Origin: an uncultured Lachnospiraceae bacterium
Lineage (GTDB): Bacteria; Bacillota; Clostridia; Lachnospirales; Lachnospiraceae
NCBI GenBank assembly: GCA_910586705.1
Contig: CAJUJK010000018.1
Span: 1 to 64,000 of the forward strand
DNA length: 64,000 bases
Direction: 5' to 3'
Shown here: positions 32,992 through 42,325 of the stretch, piece by piece
Position numbering within the stretch: the first letter of the stretch is position 1
How the letters are laid out: every line of letters begins with the position of its first letter
Program-made: the position numbers and the translations under genes
The notes under the pieces: model-generated
What the model saw: only the letters and a program-made list of their open reading frames with translations
What the model was told of the DNA's origin: nothing
Database searches by the model: none

Positions 32992-34962
32992 TTAGACAAT
33001 GCGTTTAAACTTCTTCTCAAGCTCCTGTCTGCTCATGGAGACGATCGTCGGTCTGCCATGGGGGCAGTTATATGGGTTATCTAACGTCAGAAGCTCGTCG
33101 ATCAGCGCCTCCACTTCCGTCCGGCTCATGCGCATATTTCCTTTGACAGCCGCCTTGCACGCCATAGTTGCGATGCGCATACGGACACTCTCCGGCGTGC
33201 CTGCCACCGTCTCAGCCGTCAGTTCGTCCAGAATCTCGTAAAAAAACGTCCCCCCGGCATAGCCGTACAGGTCAAGCGGCACGCCCCGTATCGCGTAATC
33301 GCTGCCGCCAAACTCCTCGATCACAAAGCCCAGCGCCTCGAAATCTTCCCTGTGGCTTTGCAGACACTCCTTCTCCTGATTGTTCAGGGTCACGATCATG
33401 GGCGGGTTGATCTGCTGGGATACAACCTCCTTCTCCCGGAAATGCCGCATTAGCCGCTCGTATCTGACTTTCTCGTGGGCGGCATGCTGATCCACGATCA
33501 GAAGCTTATCCTGATAGGAAATCAGCCAGTACGTCTCGAAGAGCTGACCGATGATTTCGTACTGTTCTTTCGCCTTGGCGGAGAGAATCTTATCGTCAAA
33601 CATGGTCATCTGCTCCGGCGTTTCCCGTGACCCGGAGGCTGATCGAACGGCTGCATTCCCGCCGCACGTTCCACCGTCCGCGTGATAGGCGGTCGTCTGT
33701 CTGAGGACGTTCGCCTCCGCGGGACGGCTTTTCTCATAGATCGCACGGATGGACGCCGCCTGTTTGGGCTGTCCCAGCACCTCCAAAGGAGGCAGTTCTA
33801 CCCCGGCACCGGCTTCCTGTTCCGACGCCGTAGCGCCGTCTCTCTCATGGACGCGTGCCATCCGTCTTTTCTCAAAAGGCTCCGGCGCCGTCTCCTTGGT
33901 CCGTCCGCCGCCTGTTTCCGCCGCTTTTTTCTTTTCTTCCCCGGGTTTTGCAAGGCTCACCTCGGGAATCATCTCCCTGCTTTTAAGCGCCTCCTCCACC
34001 GCCTCCCGCACTGTCTCGTAAAAGGCGGGCGCATCCGCGATCCGCACTTCCATCTTGGACGGGTGGACGTTCACGTCGATCTTCTCCGTGTCAATCTGAA
34101 AATGCAGGATGCAGAATGGAAATTTGTGCTGCATCAGATATTCCCGGTAGCCTTCCTCCACCGCCTTGCTGATTAACGTACTGCGTATATACCTGCCGTT
34201 GATATAAAAAATCTCGTAAGAACGGTTGGCACGGTTGATCACGGGTTTCCCCAGAAGCCCTGTCACCGTCATCCCGTCCTGCTCACAATGAAAATCCATG
34301 AGCGCGTCCGCAATATCCTTCCCATAAATGCGGTAGACAATCTCCCGCAGGTCGCCGCTGCCCGTCGTATAAAACCGGTTCTGCCCGTTCAGGAGGAACT
34401 TAAAGGAAACCCGCGGATTTGACATTGCCAGATGTTCCATCAGATCCGCCACATAGGAACCTTCCGTCCGGGGCTGCTTCAAAAACTTTTTGCGGGGCGG
34501 CGTATTGTAAAAAAGATTGCGTACAAGCAGCGTCGTACCGCCCGGGGCGCCGATCTCCTCGCGCTCTTTCTCCACACCGCCCTCAATCAGGTAGCGGATA
34601 CCCGTCAGATCCTCCGGCGTCTTGGTGATCAGTTCCACCTGTGCCACCGCAGCAATACTGGCAAGTGCCTCACCCCGGAACCCAAGGCTGACCAGTTTGG
34701 TCAAATCATCGGCAGACGCTATTTTGCTGGTGGCATGGCGCAGAAAGGCGTTCTCCACCTGCGATTTCTCAATGCCGCCGCCGTTGTCCGTCACCCGGAT
34801 CAGACTCGTGCCGCCGTCCTTGATCTCCACCGTAATGGCGTCCGCCCCGGCGTCGATGGCGTTCTCCACCAGCTCCTTCACCACGCTTGCCGGCCGCTCC
34901 ACCACCTCTCCGGCGGCGATCTTGTCTATCGTCTGATTGTCAAGTATGTTTATCTTCGCCAC
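32992..34962 (-). CDS. mutL: DNA mismatch repair endonuclease MutL
   Basis: A 656-residue protein with the GHKL ATPase (ENAIDAGAD at 33-41, GFRGEAL at 94-100) and a C-terminal domain bearing the endonuclease motif DQHAAHEKVRYE (491-502) and CPHGRP. It is thus a nicking MutL as expected in a bacterium without MutH. QMTMF (451-455) may be a beta-clamp contact. The start is GTG 34962 with AGGAGG four bases upstream; longer frames run into the intergenic element. Confidence 0.96.
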   Translation of the reverse strand: MAKINILDNQTIDKIAAGEVVERPASVVKELVENAIDAGADAITVEIKDGGTSLIRVTDNGGGIEKSQVENAFLRHATSKIASADDLTKLVSLGFRGEALASIAAVAQVELITKTPEDLTGIRYLIEGGVEKEREEIGAPGGTTLLVRNLFYNTPPRKKFLKQPRTEGSYVADLMEHLAMSNPRVSFKFLLNGQNRFYTTGSGDLREIVYRIYGKDIADALMDFHCEQDGMTVTGLLGKPVINRANRSYEIFYINGRYIRSTLISKAVEEGYREYLMQHKFPFCILHFQIDTEKIDVNVHPSKMEVRIADAPAFYETVREAVEEALKSREMIPEVSLAKPGEEKKKAAETGGGRTKETAPEPFEKRRMARVHERDGATASEQEAGAGVELPPLEVLGQPKQAASIRAIYEKSRPAEANVLRQTTAYHADGGTCGGNAAVRSASGSRETPEQMTMFDDKILSAKAKEQYEIIGQLFETYWLISYQDKLLIVDQHAAHEKVRYERLMRHFREKEVVSQQINPPMIVTLNNQEKECLQSHREDFEALGFVIEEFGGSDYAIRGVPLDLYGYAGGTFFYEILDELTAETVAGTPESVRMRIATMACKAAVKGNMRMSRTEVEALIDELLTLDNPYNCPHGRPTIVSMSRQELEKKFKRIV

Positions 34963-34982
34963 TTTTCCTCCTAGTCCGCTCG

Positions 34983-35073
34983 GAGAATGCTGCTTTTTAA
35001 GCATTCTCTGACGTGAGATTTAGAACTTCTTCGGGAAACAGCCTATGCTGTGAGCGCTAGAAGTTCTTCTCAC
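34983..35073. repeat. Structured intergenic element, copy 1 (mutS/mutL gap)
   Basis: It has two parts on the plus strand. The first is a hairpin GAGAATGCT / AGCATTCTC (34983-35008). The second is a larger stem: GTGAGA (35013-35018) with TCTCAC (35068-35073), AGAACTTC (35022-35029) with GAAGTTCT (35060-35067), and a terminal ACAGC-CTAT-GCTGT hairpin. The outer arm includes the mutS stop codon. A homologous copy lies at 40158-40249 with compensatory changes. Confidence 0.8.
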
Positions 35074-37724
35074 GTTCCCCACCGATTTTTCAATCGGTTT
35101 TGTAATCGGTACAATGTATTCAACGCATCCACCGGCGTCAGATTGCTCACGTCGATCTCTTTTAACTCCTGTATCACATCTTCGTCTGTCACGGTGTCAA
35201 ACAGGGAAATCTGCTCCAGATCCACCTCGTCGTACTTGACGCTCTTTTTCTTCTCGCTCTTTCCCCTGTCGATCTCTATGTTCTGCACTTTCTCGGTGAT
35301 ATCGTTGTCGCTCAGCTGCTCCACAATCTCCTTCGCCCGGTCGATCACCATGTCGGGCACGCCAGCCAGCTTCGCCACCTGAATGCCATAACTCTTATCA
35401 GCGCCGCCTTTCACGATCTTTCGGAGGAATACGATGTCGTCCCCTTTCTCCTTGACCGCGATGCAGTAGTTGTTTACGTTGTCCATCTTGCCTTCCAGCT
35501 CGGTCAGCTCGTGGTAATGGGTGGCAAACAGCGTCTTCGCCCCGAGAATCCGCCTGTTGCTGATATGCTCGATCACCGCCCACGCGATGCTCAGACCGTC
35601 GAAGGTGGATGTTCCGCGCCCGATCTCGTCCAGCACCAGCAGGCTGTCAGGCGTGGCGTTTCGCAAAATGTTCGCCACCTCGTTCATCTCCACCATAAAC
35701 GTGGACTGCCCGCTTGCCAGATCGTCGGATGCGCCCACCCTCGTAAAGATCCGGTCCACAATACCGATATCCGCCTTCTTCGCGGGCACAAAGGAACCGA
35801 TCTGGGTCATCAGCACGATCAGAGCCACCTGCCGCATATAAGTGGACTTTCCCGCCATATTGGGTCCCGTGATAACCGCGATACAGTGCTTTTTGTCATC
35901 CAGATGGGTGTCGTTGGCGATAAACATGTCGTTCTGGATCATCTGCTCCACCACGGGATGCCGCCCCTCCTTGATGTCGATCACCCCTTTTTCATTGAGC
36001 GCAGGCCGCACATAGTGGTTCTGCTCCGCCACAAAGGCAAGGGAAGTAAACACATCCAGTTTCGCCACCGCCCGGGCGGTTTTCTGGATCCGCTCCACCT
36101 CCCCGGCAATCGCCTCCCGGATCTCACAAAACAGATCGTACTCCAGTGTAAAGAGCTTATCCTCCGCATTCAGAATGGAATCTTCCAACTCCTTTAAGCG
36201 GGGCGTGGTATACCGCTCCGCATTGGCCAGCGTCTGCTTTCGCACATAGTCCTCCGGCACCTGATCTCTGTAAGAGTTGGTCACCTCAAAATAAAAGCCG
36301 AAGACCTTATTGTATTTGATGCGCAGGTTTTTAATGCCCGTGCGTTCCCGGTCCTCCTCCTCCAGCTGCGCCAGCCATTTTTTTCCGTCTGTCTTTGCAT
36401 TCTTCAGAGAATCTATCGTCTCGTTGAAGCCTTCCCTGATAATGCCGCCCTCCTTGACGGCGATGGACGGCTCCTCCATAATCGCATCGTCAATCAGCTT
36501 ATGAATGTCCTGCAGCGGGTCCATATTTTCCCAGATTTCCCGAAGCAGCGGCGCGTCGAAATCGGCGAGCACCGTCCGCAGGGAAGGCAGCATCGCCAGT
36601 GAATTGCGAAGCGCGATCAGATCTCTCGGATTCGCGGTTTTATAGCTCACTTTACCAAGAAGCCGCTCCAGATCGTAGATGGCGTGCAGATATTCCCGCA
36701 TTTCCTCCCTGTCCACGCTTCTTTTGCCAAGCGCCTCCACCGCGTCCAGTCGCTTTTCGATCCGCTCTTTGTCGATCAGCGGCTGTTCTATGTACTTGCG
36801 CAGAAGCCGTCCGCCAAGGGCCGTTTTCGTGCGGTCAAGCACGCCCAGAAGAGACCCTTTTTTCTGTTTCTCACGAAGCGTCTCTAACAGTTCCAGATTT
36901 CGTCTTGTAGAGCTGTCCAAAAGCATGTATTTGCTGCTCAGGTACGGATAAATATGGGTAAAATGGGAAAGAGACGTCTTCTGCGTCTCATAGAGGTATA
37001 AAAGCAGCGCCCCCGCCGCGGTGATTCCCACCGGAAAGTCCTCGATGCCGAGTCCTTTTAGCGTATTTACCCGGAAATGACGCATCAGCGTCTTTTTACA
37101 GCCTTCCTCGTCAAAATAGTGGGGAGACAGGGAATAGACAGACACGCCCAGCCTGTTTTTCATATCTTCAATGTCATACCCGCTGACAAAAAACTGCTCG
37201 TTGCAGATTACCTCCGAGGGCGCGTATTTGTTGATCTCGTCCTGTAACTTACGGATATCCTCCACTTCCGTCAGGTAGTAATCCCCGGTCGTCACATCCG
37301 CCACCGACAGCCCGATTTTTCCGGGAAAGTAGGTGACGCAGATCAGATAGTTGTTCTTACTGTCGTCCAGCGCCTGAATATTCAGGTTTGTGCCGGGCGT
37401 GACCACACGTATCACTTCCCGCCTGACGATGCCCTTTGCGCTTTTGGGGTCCTCCACCTGCTCGCAGATCGCCACCTTATACCCTTTGGAAACAAGTTTG
37501 TTCAGGTGGCTTTCCACCGCATGATAGGGAACGCCGCACATGGGGGCGCGCTCCTCCTGTCCGCAGCTTTTTCCCGTCAGTGTGATTTCCAGTTCTTTAG
37601 ACGCCGTCAGCGCGTCCTCAAAGAACATCTCGTAAAAATCCCCTAGTCTGTAAAATAAGATGCAGTCCGAATACTCCTTCTTCGTATCGAGATACTGCCG
37701 CATCATAGGTGTCAATTCAGCCAT
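35070..37724 (-). CDS. mutS: DNA mismatch repair protein MutS
   Basis: An 884-residue mismatch sensor. The N-terminal clamp has FYRLGDFYEMF with the mismatch-stacking Phe-X-Glu; the ATPase has ITGPNMAGKSTYMRQ, DEIGRGTSTFDG and FATHYHEL. QISLF (838-842) near the C-terminus matches the beta-clamp-binding motif known for Bacillota MutS. Its start overlaps miaB by 13 bases. Its stop is part of an intergenic stem-loop. Confidence 0.97.
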   Translation of the reverse strand: MAELTPMMRQYLDTKKEYSDCILFYRLGDFYEMFFEDALTASKELEITLTGKSCGQEERAPMCGVPYHAVESHLNKLVSKGYKVAICEQVEDPKSAKGIVRREVIRVVTPGTNLNIQALDDSKNNYLICVTYFPGKIGLSVADVTTGDYYLTEVEDIRKLQDEINKYAPSEVICNEQFFVSGYDIEDMKNRLGVSVYSLSPHYFDEEGCKKTLMRHFRVNTLKGLGIEDFPVGITAAGALLLYLYETQKTSLSHFTHIYPYLSSKYMLLDSSTRRNLELLETLREKQKKGSLLGVLDRTKTALGGRLLRKYIEQPLIDKERIEKRLDAVEALGKRSVDREEMREYLHAIYDLERLLGKVSYKTANPRDLIALRNSLAMLPSLRTVLADFDAPLLREIWENMDPLQDIHKLIDDAIMEEPSIAVKEGGIIREGFNETIDSLKNAKTDGKKWLAQLEEEDRERTGIKNLRIKYNKVFGFYFEVTNSYRDQVPEDYVRKQTLANAERYTTPRLKELEDSILNAEDKLFTLEYDLFCEIREAIAGEVERIQKTARAVAKLDVFTSLAFVAEQNHYVRPALNEKGVIDIKEGRHPVVEQMIQNDMFIANDTHLDDKKHCIAVITGPNMAGKSTYMRQVALIVLMTQIGSFVPAKKADIGIVDRIFTRVGASDDLASGQSTFMVEMNEVANILRNATPDSLLVLDEIGRGTSTFDGLSIAWAVIEHISNRRILGAKTLFATHYHELTELEGKMDNVNNYCIAVKEKGDDIVFLRKIVKGGADKSYGIQVAKLAGVPDMVIDRAKEIVEQLSDNDITEKVQNIEIDRGKSEKKKSVKYDEVDLEQISLFDTVTDEDVIQELKEIDVSNLTPVDALNTLYRLQNRLKNRWGT

Positions 37725-39196
37725 TGGTTATCGACCATCTTTCCTAATCTCGTGTGCTTGGTTTGACCCAGCCAGTCAACCATGCGCCCCGTATAATAAA
37801 AGCCGTGACAGGTGTCCAGCACCACCATGACAAATTTGCCCACAAGACGCCTGTCCGCTTTAAAGTGCACCAGCATGTTATTGCCAAGCCGCCCCGTGAC
37901 AAAGGCGGGATCCTGTTCGTTTACCTCTTCCACAAGGGCTTCCATCACCCTGCCCTGCAAAAGCGCGGCACGCGCTTTCGCCGTCTCCTGCACCACGGCA
38001 AGAAGCCTGTCAAAACCCTCGTGCAAGGCATCCTGCGGCACCTGATTTTCCATCGCCGCCGCAGGGGTGCCTGTCCGCGGGGAATAGATGAACGTGAAGG
38101 CGTTGTCAAACTGTACCTTCCTCACCACGTCGATGGTCTCTTCCACGTCCTCCGGCGTTTCCCCCGGAAACCCCACGATCAGGTCTGTGGTGATCGCAAT
38201 GTCGGGAATCGCCGCTTTCAGCTTATCCACCAGCGCCAGATACTGCGCCTTCGTGTAGCGCCTGTTCATCGCCTCCAGAATGCGGTCGGAACCTGCCTGC
38301 AGCGGCAGATGCAGATGACGGCAGATCTTCGTAGAACGCCGCATGACCTCGATCAGCTCGTCCGACAAATCCTTCGGATGCGATGTCATAAAGCGGATGC
38401 GCCGCAGTCCCTCAATGTTCTCCACCTCTTGCAAAAGTTCCGCAAAGGACATGGGATTTTCCAGATTTTTTCCGTAGGAGTTGACGTTCTGCCCAAGCAG
38501 CATGACTTCCGACACGCCGTCCTCCACAAGCGCTTCGATCTCACGCAGGATATCCTTCGGCTCCCGGCTCCTCTCCCGCCCGCGCACATAGGGCACGATA
38601 CAATAGCTGCAAAAATTATTGCAGCCAAACATAATGTTCACGCCGGACTTATAGCTGTACTTGCGTTTTACCGGCAGATTTTCCACGATTTTATCCGTCC
38701 CCTCCCAGATATCCACAACCATATCTTTGGACGCAAGAGTCCTTGCAAGAAGTTCGGCAAACTGAAAAATGTTGTGGGTTCCAAAGATCAGATCCACAAA
38801 CCGATAACTTTTCCGTATCTTTTCAATCACGGACTGTTCCTGCATCATGCAGCCGCAGAGCGCGATTTTGAGATGCGGTTTCTTTTTTTTCAGACTGTTT
38901 AAATACCCCAGCCGCCCGTATACCCGCTGGTTGGCGTTATCCCGCACCGTACAGGTGTTGTAGAGGACAAAATCCGCCTCCTCCTCAGATTCCGTGAGCA
39001 CATACCCCGCTTTTTCCAGAACACCGCACAATTTCTCGGAATCCCTCGCGTTCATCTGACAGCCGAACGTCACTACACATGCCTGTGGATCGCGTCCATG
39101 CGCCATCTGAAAAGACGACACATAGTCCCGGCATTTTTCGATATATGCTTCCTGCCGATCCAGTTCTATCTTATTTTCTTCCTTTGACAATTCCAT
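37712..39196 (-). CDS. miaB: tRNA methylthiotransferase MiaB
   Basis: A 494-residue radical-SAM enzyme that makes ms2i6A37 from the MiaA product. The first cluster is held by C46, C82 and C116; the radical-SAM cluster by C192, C196 and C199 (FGCNNFCSYCIVP). A TRAM domain closes the protein. The start at 39196 sits just after GGAG (short spacing). An N-terminal extension of about 40 residues before the first cluster is normal for clostridial MiaB. Confidence 0.95.
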   Translation of the reverse strand: MELSKEENKIELDRQEAYIEKCRDYVSSFQMAHGRDPQACVVTFGCQMNARDSEKLCGVLEKAGYVLTESEEEADFVLYNTCTVRDNANQRVYGRLGYLNSLKKKKPHLKIALCGCMMQEQSVIEKIRKSYRFVDLIFGTHNIFQFAELLARTLASKDMVVDIWEGTDKIVENLPVKRKYSYKSGVNIMFGCNNFCSYCIVPYVRGRERSREPKDILREIEALVEDGVSEVMLLGQNVNSYGKNLENPMSFAELLQEVENIEGLRRIRFMTSHPKDLSDELIEVMRRSTKICRHLHLPLQAGSDRILEAMNRRYTKAQYLALVDKLKAAIPDIAITTDLIVGFPGETPEDVEETIDVVRKVQFDNAFTFIYSPRTGTPAAAMENQVPQDALHEGFDRLLAVVQETAKARAALLQGRVMEALVEEVNEQDPAFVTGRLGNNMLVHFKADRRLVGKFVMVVLDTCHGFYYTGRMVDWLGQTKHTRLGKMVDNQWLN

Positions 39197-39272
39197 TTCT
39201 CCGTTTCTTCCACAATGCGCAAAACCTATGACGCCCGCCTTTTCTGCGCGGCCATTGTCACATATCCTGCGG

Positions 39273-40136
39273 TCAGATTTTCTTGGAACATGCCAGCGCA
39301 AGCGACCCCGGTCCGATATGGCAGGCGATGCTTAAGGACAGCGGATCCATATGCACATCAAAGCCCGGAAACGCCTCAAGCACCTGCTCCTTAAACTGCT
39401 CCGCCGCCTCCCTGTCATAGGTGTAGGCGATCTGCAGCCAGATTTTGTCCGCCGACACGCCGCCGAAGCGTTTCTCCATATCCGCCTTGATCGCGTTTAT
39501 CATAATCGTCTTTCCCTGTGAAACCGTTCTCGCCTTGGCAAAAGCATCCAGTTTATCCCCCTGAATCGTCAAGACGGGTTTCAAGCGCAGAATCGTTCCG
39601 AGAGCCGCCGCCGCGGGCGTGATCCTGCCGCCCTTTTTCAGATAATATAACGTGTCCAACATGATATAAATGCTGGAATTGAACTTATCCTCCTCCAAAA
39701 ACTCCCGGACTGCCGCCGCGTCCATCCCCCGTTCGATCAGGACAAGGGCGTCGAGCGCCGACTGTCTCTGGGTCACGGAGATCCGCTGGTTGTTGACCAC
39801 CTGCACCCTGCCGTCATAGTTTTCCGCCAGCATCCGCGCACTCTGACAGGAGCCGCTGAGACCGCTGGACATCGGGATATGCACGATCTCATCATAGGTC
39901 TCAAGCAGCTCGTCCCAGAGATTCATCACGGCTTCCGGGCTCGGCTGGCTCGTAATCACGTCCGCATTCTCGGCGAGCCGCTCGTAAAACTGCTCCTGCG
40001 TCAGCGTGATATCCTCAAAAAAAGCCTCCTCATTGATCATAAACGGCATAGGAATCACATAAAGCCCCATCTCCTTCGCCTGAGACTGCGTAATGCCGCT
40101 GTTACTGTCTGTCACTGCTGCAATTTTCTTACCCAT
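39273..40136 (-). CDS. DegV-family fatty-acid-binding protein
   Basis: A 287-residue two-domain protein with the DegV hallmarks: VTDSNSGITQSQA, the ITSQPSPEAV loop, HIPMSSGLSGSCQSA and YLKKGGRI. Such proteins (FakB in S. aureus) present fatty acids to the kinase FakA. A FakA-like gene lies two genes upstream, which supports that pairing. Start 40136 has GAAAGAGG at correct distance; the ATG six bases earlier abuts the site. Confidence 0.9.
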   Translation of the reverse strand: MGKKIAAVTDSNSGITQSQAKEMGLYVIPMPFMINEEAFFEDITLTQEQFYERLAENADVITSQPSPEAVMNLWDELLETYDEIVHIPMSSGLSGSCQSARMLAENYDGRVQVVNNQRISVTQRQSALDALVLIERGMDAAAVREFLEEDKFNSSIYIMLDTLYYLKKGGRITPAAAALGTILRLKPVLTIQGDKLDAFAKARTVSQGKTIMINAIKADMEKRFGGVSADKIWLQIAYTYDREAAEQFKEQVLEAFPGFDVHMDPLSLSIACHIGPGSLALACSKKI

Positions 40137-40157
40137 AATCATCCTCTTTCCATTTCG

Positions 40158-40249
40158 GAGAATGCTGCTTTTTGCATTCTCTCAAGTAAGACATAGTACT
40201 TCTTGGCGAGGCAGTCTATACTGCCGAGTCTTAGATGTACTTCTTACTT
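40158..40249. repeat. Structured intergenic element, copy 2 (recG/degV gap)
   Basis: It has the same layout as 34983-35073. First comes GAGAATGC / GCATTCTC (40158-40181), then a stem AAGTAAGA (40184-40191) with TCTTACTT (40242-40249), AGTAC with GTACT inside it, and a terminal GGCAGT-CTAT-ACTGCC hairpin. The CTAT loop and ACTTCTT segment are conserved. Paired positions differ from copy 1 in a compensatory way. Confidence 0.8.
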
Positions 40250-40269
40250 TATTCTCCCTCAGTTTACCG

Positions 40270-42315
40270 TCAGATACTCCTAAAGTCAACCTCATTTGTC
40301 CCCTGCATAGTCAACGATCTCTTAAGCGCCGCATACTCCTCCCCGGCAAGCGGCGGATCCTCCGCAAGCACTTTGTCCGCCCACTCGCTTGCGCTCTGCA
40401 AAACCGCAGCGTCCCGGTAAATATCGCCCAGCGCAAACTGCAGGTCTCCGCTCTGTCTGATCCCGAACAGGTCTCCCGGCCCCCTGAGCGCCAGATCTTT
40501 GCCCGCGATATAGAAGCCGTCGTTGGATTCGTTCAGAATCTTTAACCGCTCCATGGTTTCCGGGCGCTCCGATTTGCTGATAAAGATGCAGTAGGACTGC
40601 TTGTCGCCACGCCCCACACGGCCTCTCAACTGGTGAAGCTGCGCCAGCCCGAAACGCTCCGCATTCTCCACAACCATCACCGTGGCGTTCGGCACGTTGA
40701 TGCCAACCTCGATCACCGTGGTGGACACCAGCACATCGATATGATGCGCCTCAAACGCCTCCATAATCCGCGTTTTCTCCGCCGGGCGCATCCTGCCGTG
40801 AAGCGTTTCTACGCGGACAGACGCGGGGAGCGCACTCTTTAGCTTTTTCGCGTAGGACGCCACATCTTCCAGTTCCTGCTCTTCCCCCTCTTCCACCATG
40901 GGGCAGATCACATAGACCTGACTGCCCTGCGCCACTTCCTTCTCCATAAATTTATAAGCAGTATTCCGATATGAGGTGTTCACCACACAGTTTTTGATGG
41001 GCAGTCTTTCCGCCGGCAGCTCGTCCAGCACCGAAATATGCAGATCCCCGTACAGGATGATGGCGAGCGTCCGCGGAATGGGCGTGGCGCTCATCACAAG
41101 CACATGTACAGAACCACCTTTCTCCGCCAGCGTCTCCCGCTGTCTGACCCCGAAACGGTGCTGTTCATCGGTGATGACGAGGGAAAGAGCCTTGTAAGCC
41201 ACCTTCTCCTGAATCAAGGCGTGGGTGCCGATCACGATATCCGCCTCCCCGCTCTCAATCTGCGCGTAGATTTCACGTCTGTCCCTGGCACCGACCGAAC
41301 CGGTCAAAAGAACGGGATGCAGCCGCAGCCCATACTCTGTATTCATTTTCATCAGACTCTCATAGTGCTGCCTTGCCAGAACCTCCGTGGGCGCCATCAT
41401 GGCGCCTTGAAAACCGTTCGCCGCGCACATGATGAGCGAAAGAAACGCTAAGATCGTCTTGCCGGAGCCCACATCTCCCTGCACCAGCCTGTTCATGGCA
41501 TATTCGGAGGTTAAGTCCGCCCGGATCTCCGCCCACACCTTCTGCTGGGCTTTCGTCAGCCGGTAAGGAAGCGCCTCGACCAGCCGCTCCGTCTGCGCCA
41601 CCTCAATCATGGGACGCACACACTTCATCCGCTGGTTAGACTCCCGCATCCCGCGAAGCACCAGTATAAAGCGGAAAAACTCGTCGAACACAAGCCGGTT
41701 TCTGGCAGCAAGCAGGGACTCCCGCCCTGTGGGGAAGTGCATCTGCTCCACCGCCTCCCGAAAGGACAGGAACCCTTCCGCCGCCCGGATTTTTTCGGGG
41801 AGCGGGTCATCCGATAGATCCACCAGACCGATGGCCTGCTTCACAGCCTTGGTGATGGCGTTGTTGGTCAGCCCCTTCGTGGTGGCATAGCGTGGCTGCA
41901 TACAGTCCGTCAGTTTCCCGTATTCCTCCGGCTTGTAAATCCGCGCCTGCTCCATCACATACCGATCCTTCCTGCGGTGCAGGCATCCCCTGAAAATATA
42001 GGGCTGTCCGCGCTTCAGGCTGTTTTTCAGATAGGGCATGTTAAAATAGGTCATATGGAGGCTTCCACCCTCACAGGACACCTCAAAAGTGGTGATGGAA
42101 AGCCCGCGCACATGTCTCGTCGCCACATTGCCAGAAAGATACCCCTCCACAGCCACAATTTCCTCGACAGGCGCCCTGTCCAGCGGAACCGGGACGGAAA
42201 ACTGCTCGTAATCCCTCGGATAGTACGCCACCAGTTCCTCCGCCGTATAAACATGCAATTTTTCAAAGAGGGCGGCGGTTTTCTCACCGACGCCCTTTAA
42301 AGTTCTGATATCCAT
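40270..42315 (-). CDS. recG: ATP-dependent DNA helicase RecG
   Basis: A 681-residue fork-remodelling helicase with a wedge/OB domain (about 50-140) and two RecA-like domains: Walker A GDVGSGKT (280-287), DEQH (383-386), then VSTTVIEVGINVPNAT and QLHQLRGRVGRG. Start 42315 gives the usual MDIRTLKGVG N-terminus; the longer frame overlaps the FakA-like gene. Confidence 0.96.
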   Translation of the reverse strand: MDIRTLKGVGEKTAALFEKLHVYTAEELVAYYPRDYEQFSVPVPLDRAPVEEIVAVEGYLSGNVATRHVRGLSITTFEVSCEGGSLHMTYFNMPYLKNSLKRGQPYIFRGCLHRRKDRYVMEQARIYKPEEYGKLTDCMQPRYATTKGLTNNAITKAVKQAIGLVDLSDDPLPEKIRAAEGFLSFREAVEQMHFPTGRESLLAARNRLVFDEFFRFILVLRGMRESNQRMKCVRPMIEVAQTERLVEALPYRLTKAQQKVWAEIRADLTSEYAMNRLVQGDVGSGKTILAFLSLIMCAANGFQGAMMAPTEVLARQHYESLMKMNTEYGLRLHPVLLTGSVGARDRREIYAQIESGEADIVIGTHALIQEKVAYKALSLVITDEQHRFGVRQRETLAEKGGSVHVLVMSATPIPRTLAIILYGDLHISVLDELPAERLPIKNCVVNTSYRNTAYKFMEKEVAQGSQVYVICPMVEEGEEQELEDVASYAKKLKSALPASVRVETLHGRMRPAEKTRIMEAFEAHHIDVLVSTTVIEVGINVPNATVMVVENAERFGLAQLHQLRGRVGRGDKQSYCIFISKSERPETMERLKILNESNDGFYIAGKDLALRGPGDLFGIRQSGDLQFALGDIYRDAAVLQSASEWADKVLAEDPPLAGEEYAALKRSLTMQGTNEVDFRSI

Positions 42316-42325
42316 AACGATCCGT

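Noticed and set aside
34963..35004. Longer MutL start inside the intergenic element
   Set aside because: The GTG at 34962 has AGGAGG and gives the conserved N-terminus; the upstream TTG lies in the stem-loop element.
37754..38902. 382-codon open frame opposite miaB
   Set aside because: Shadow of the miaB coding strand; no recognisable domain, no plausible start, His/Arg-rich composition.
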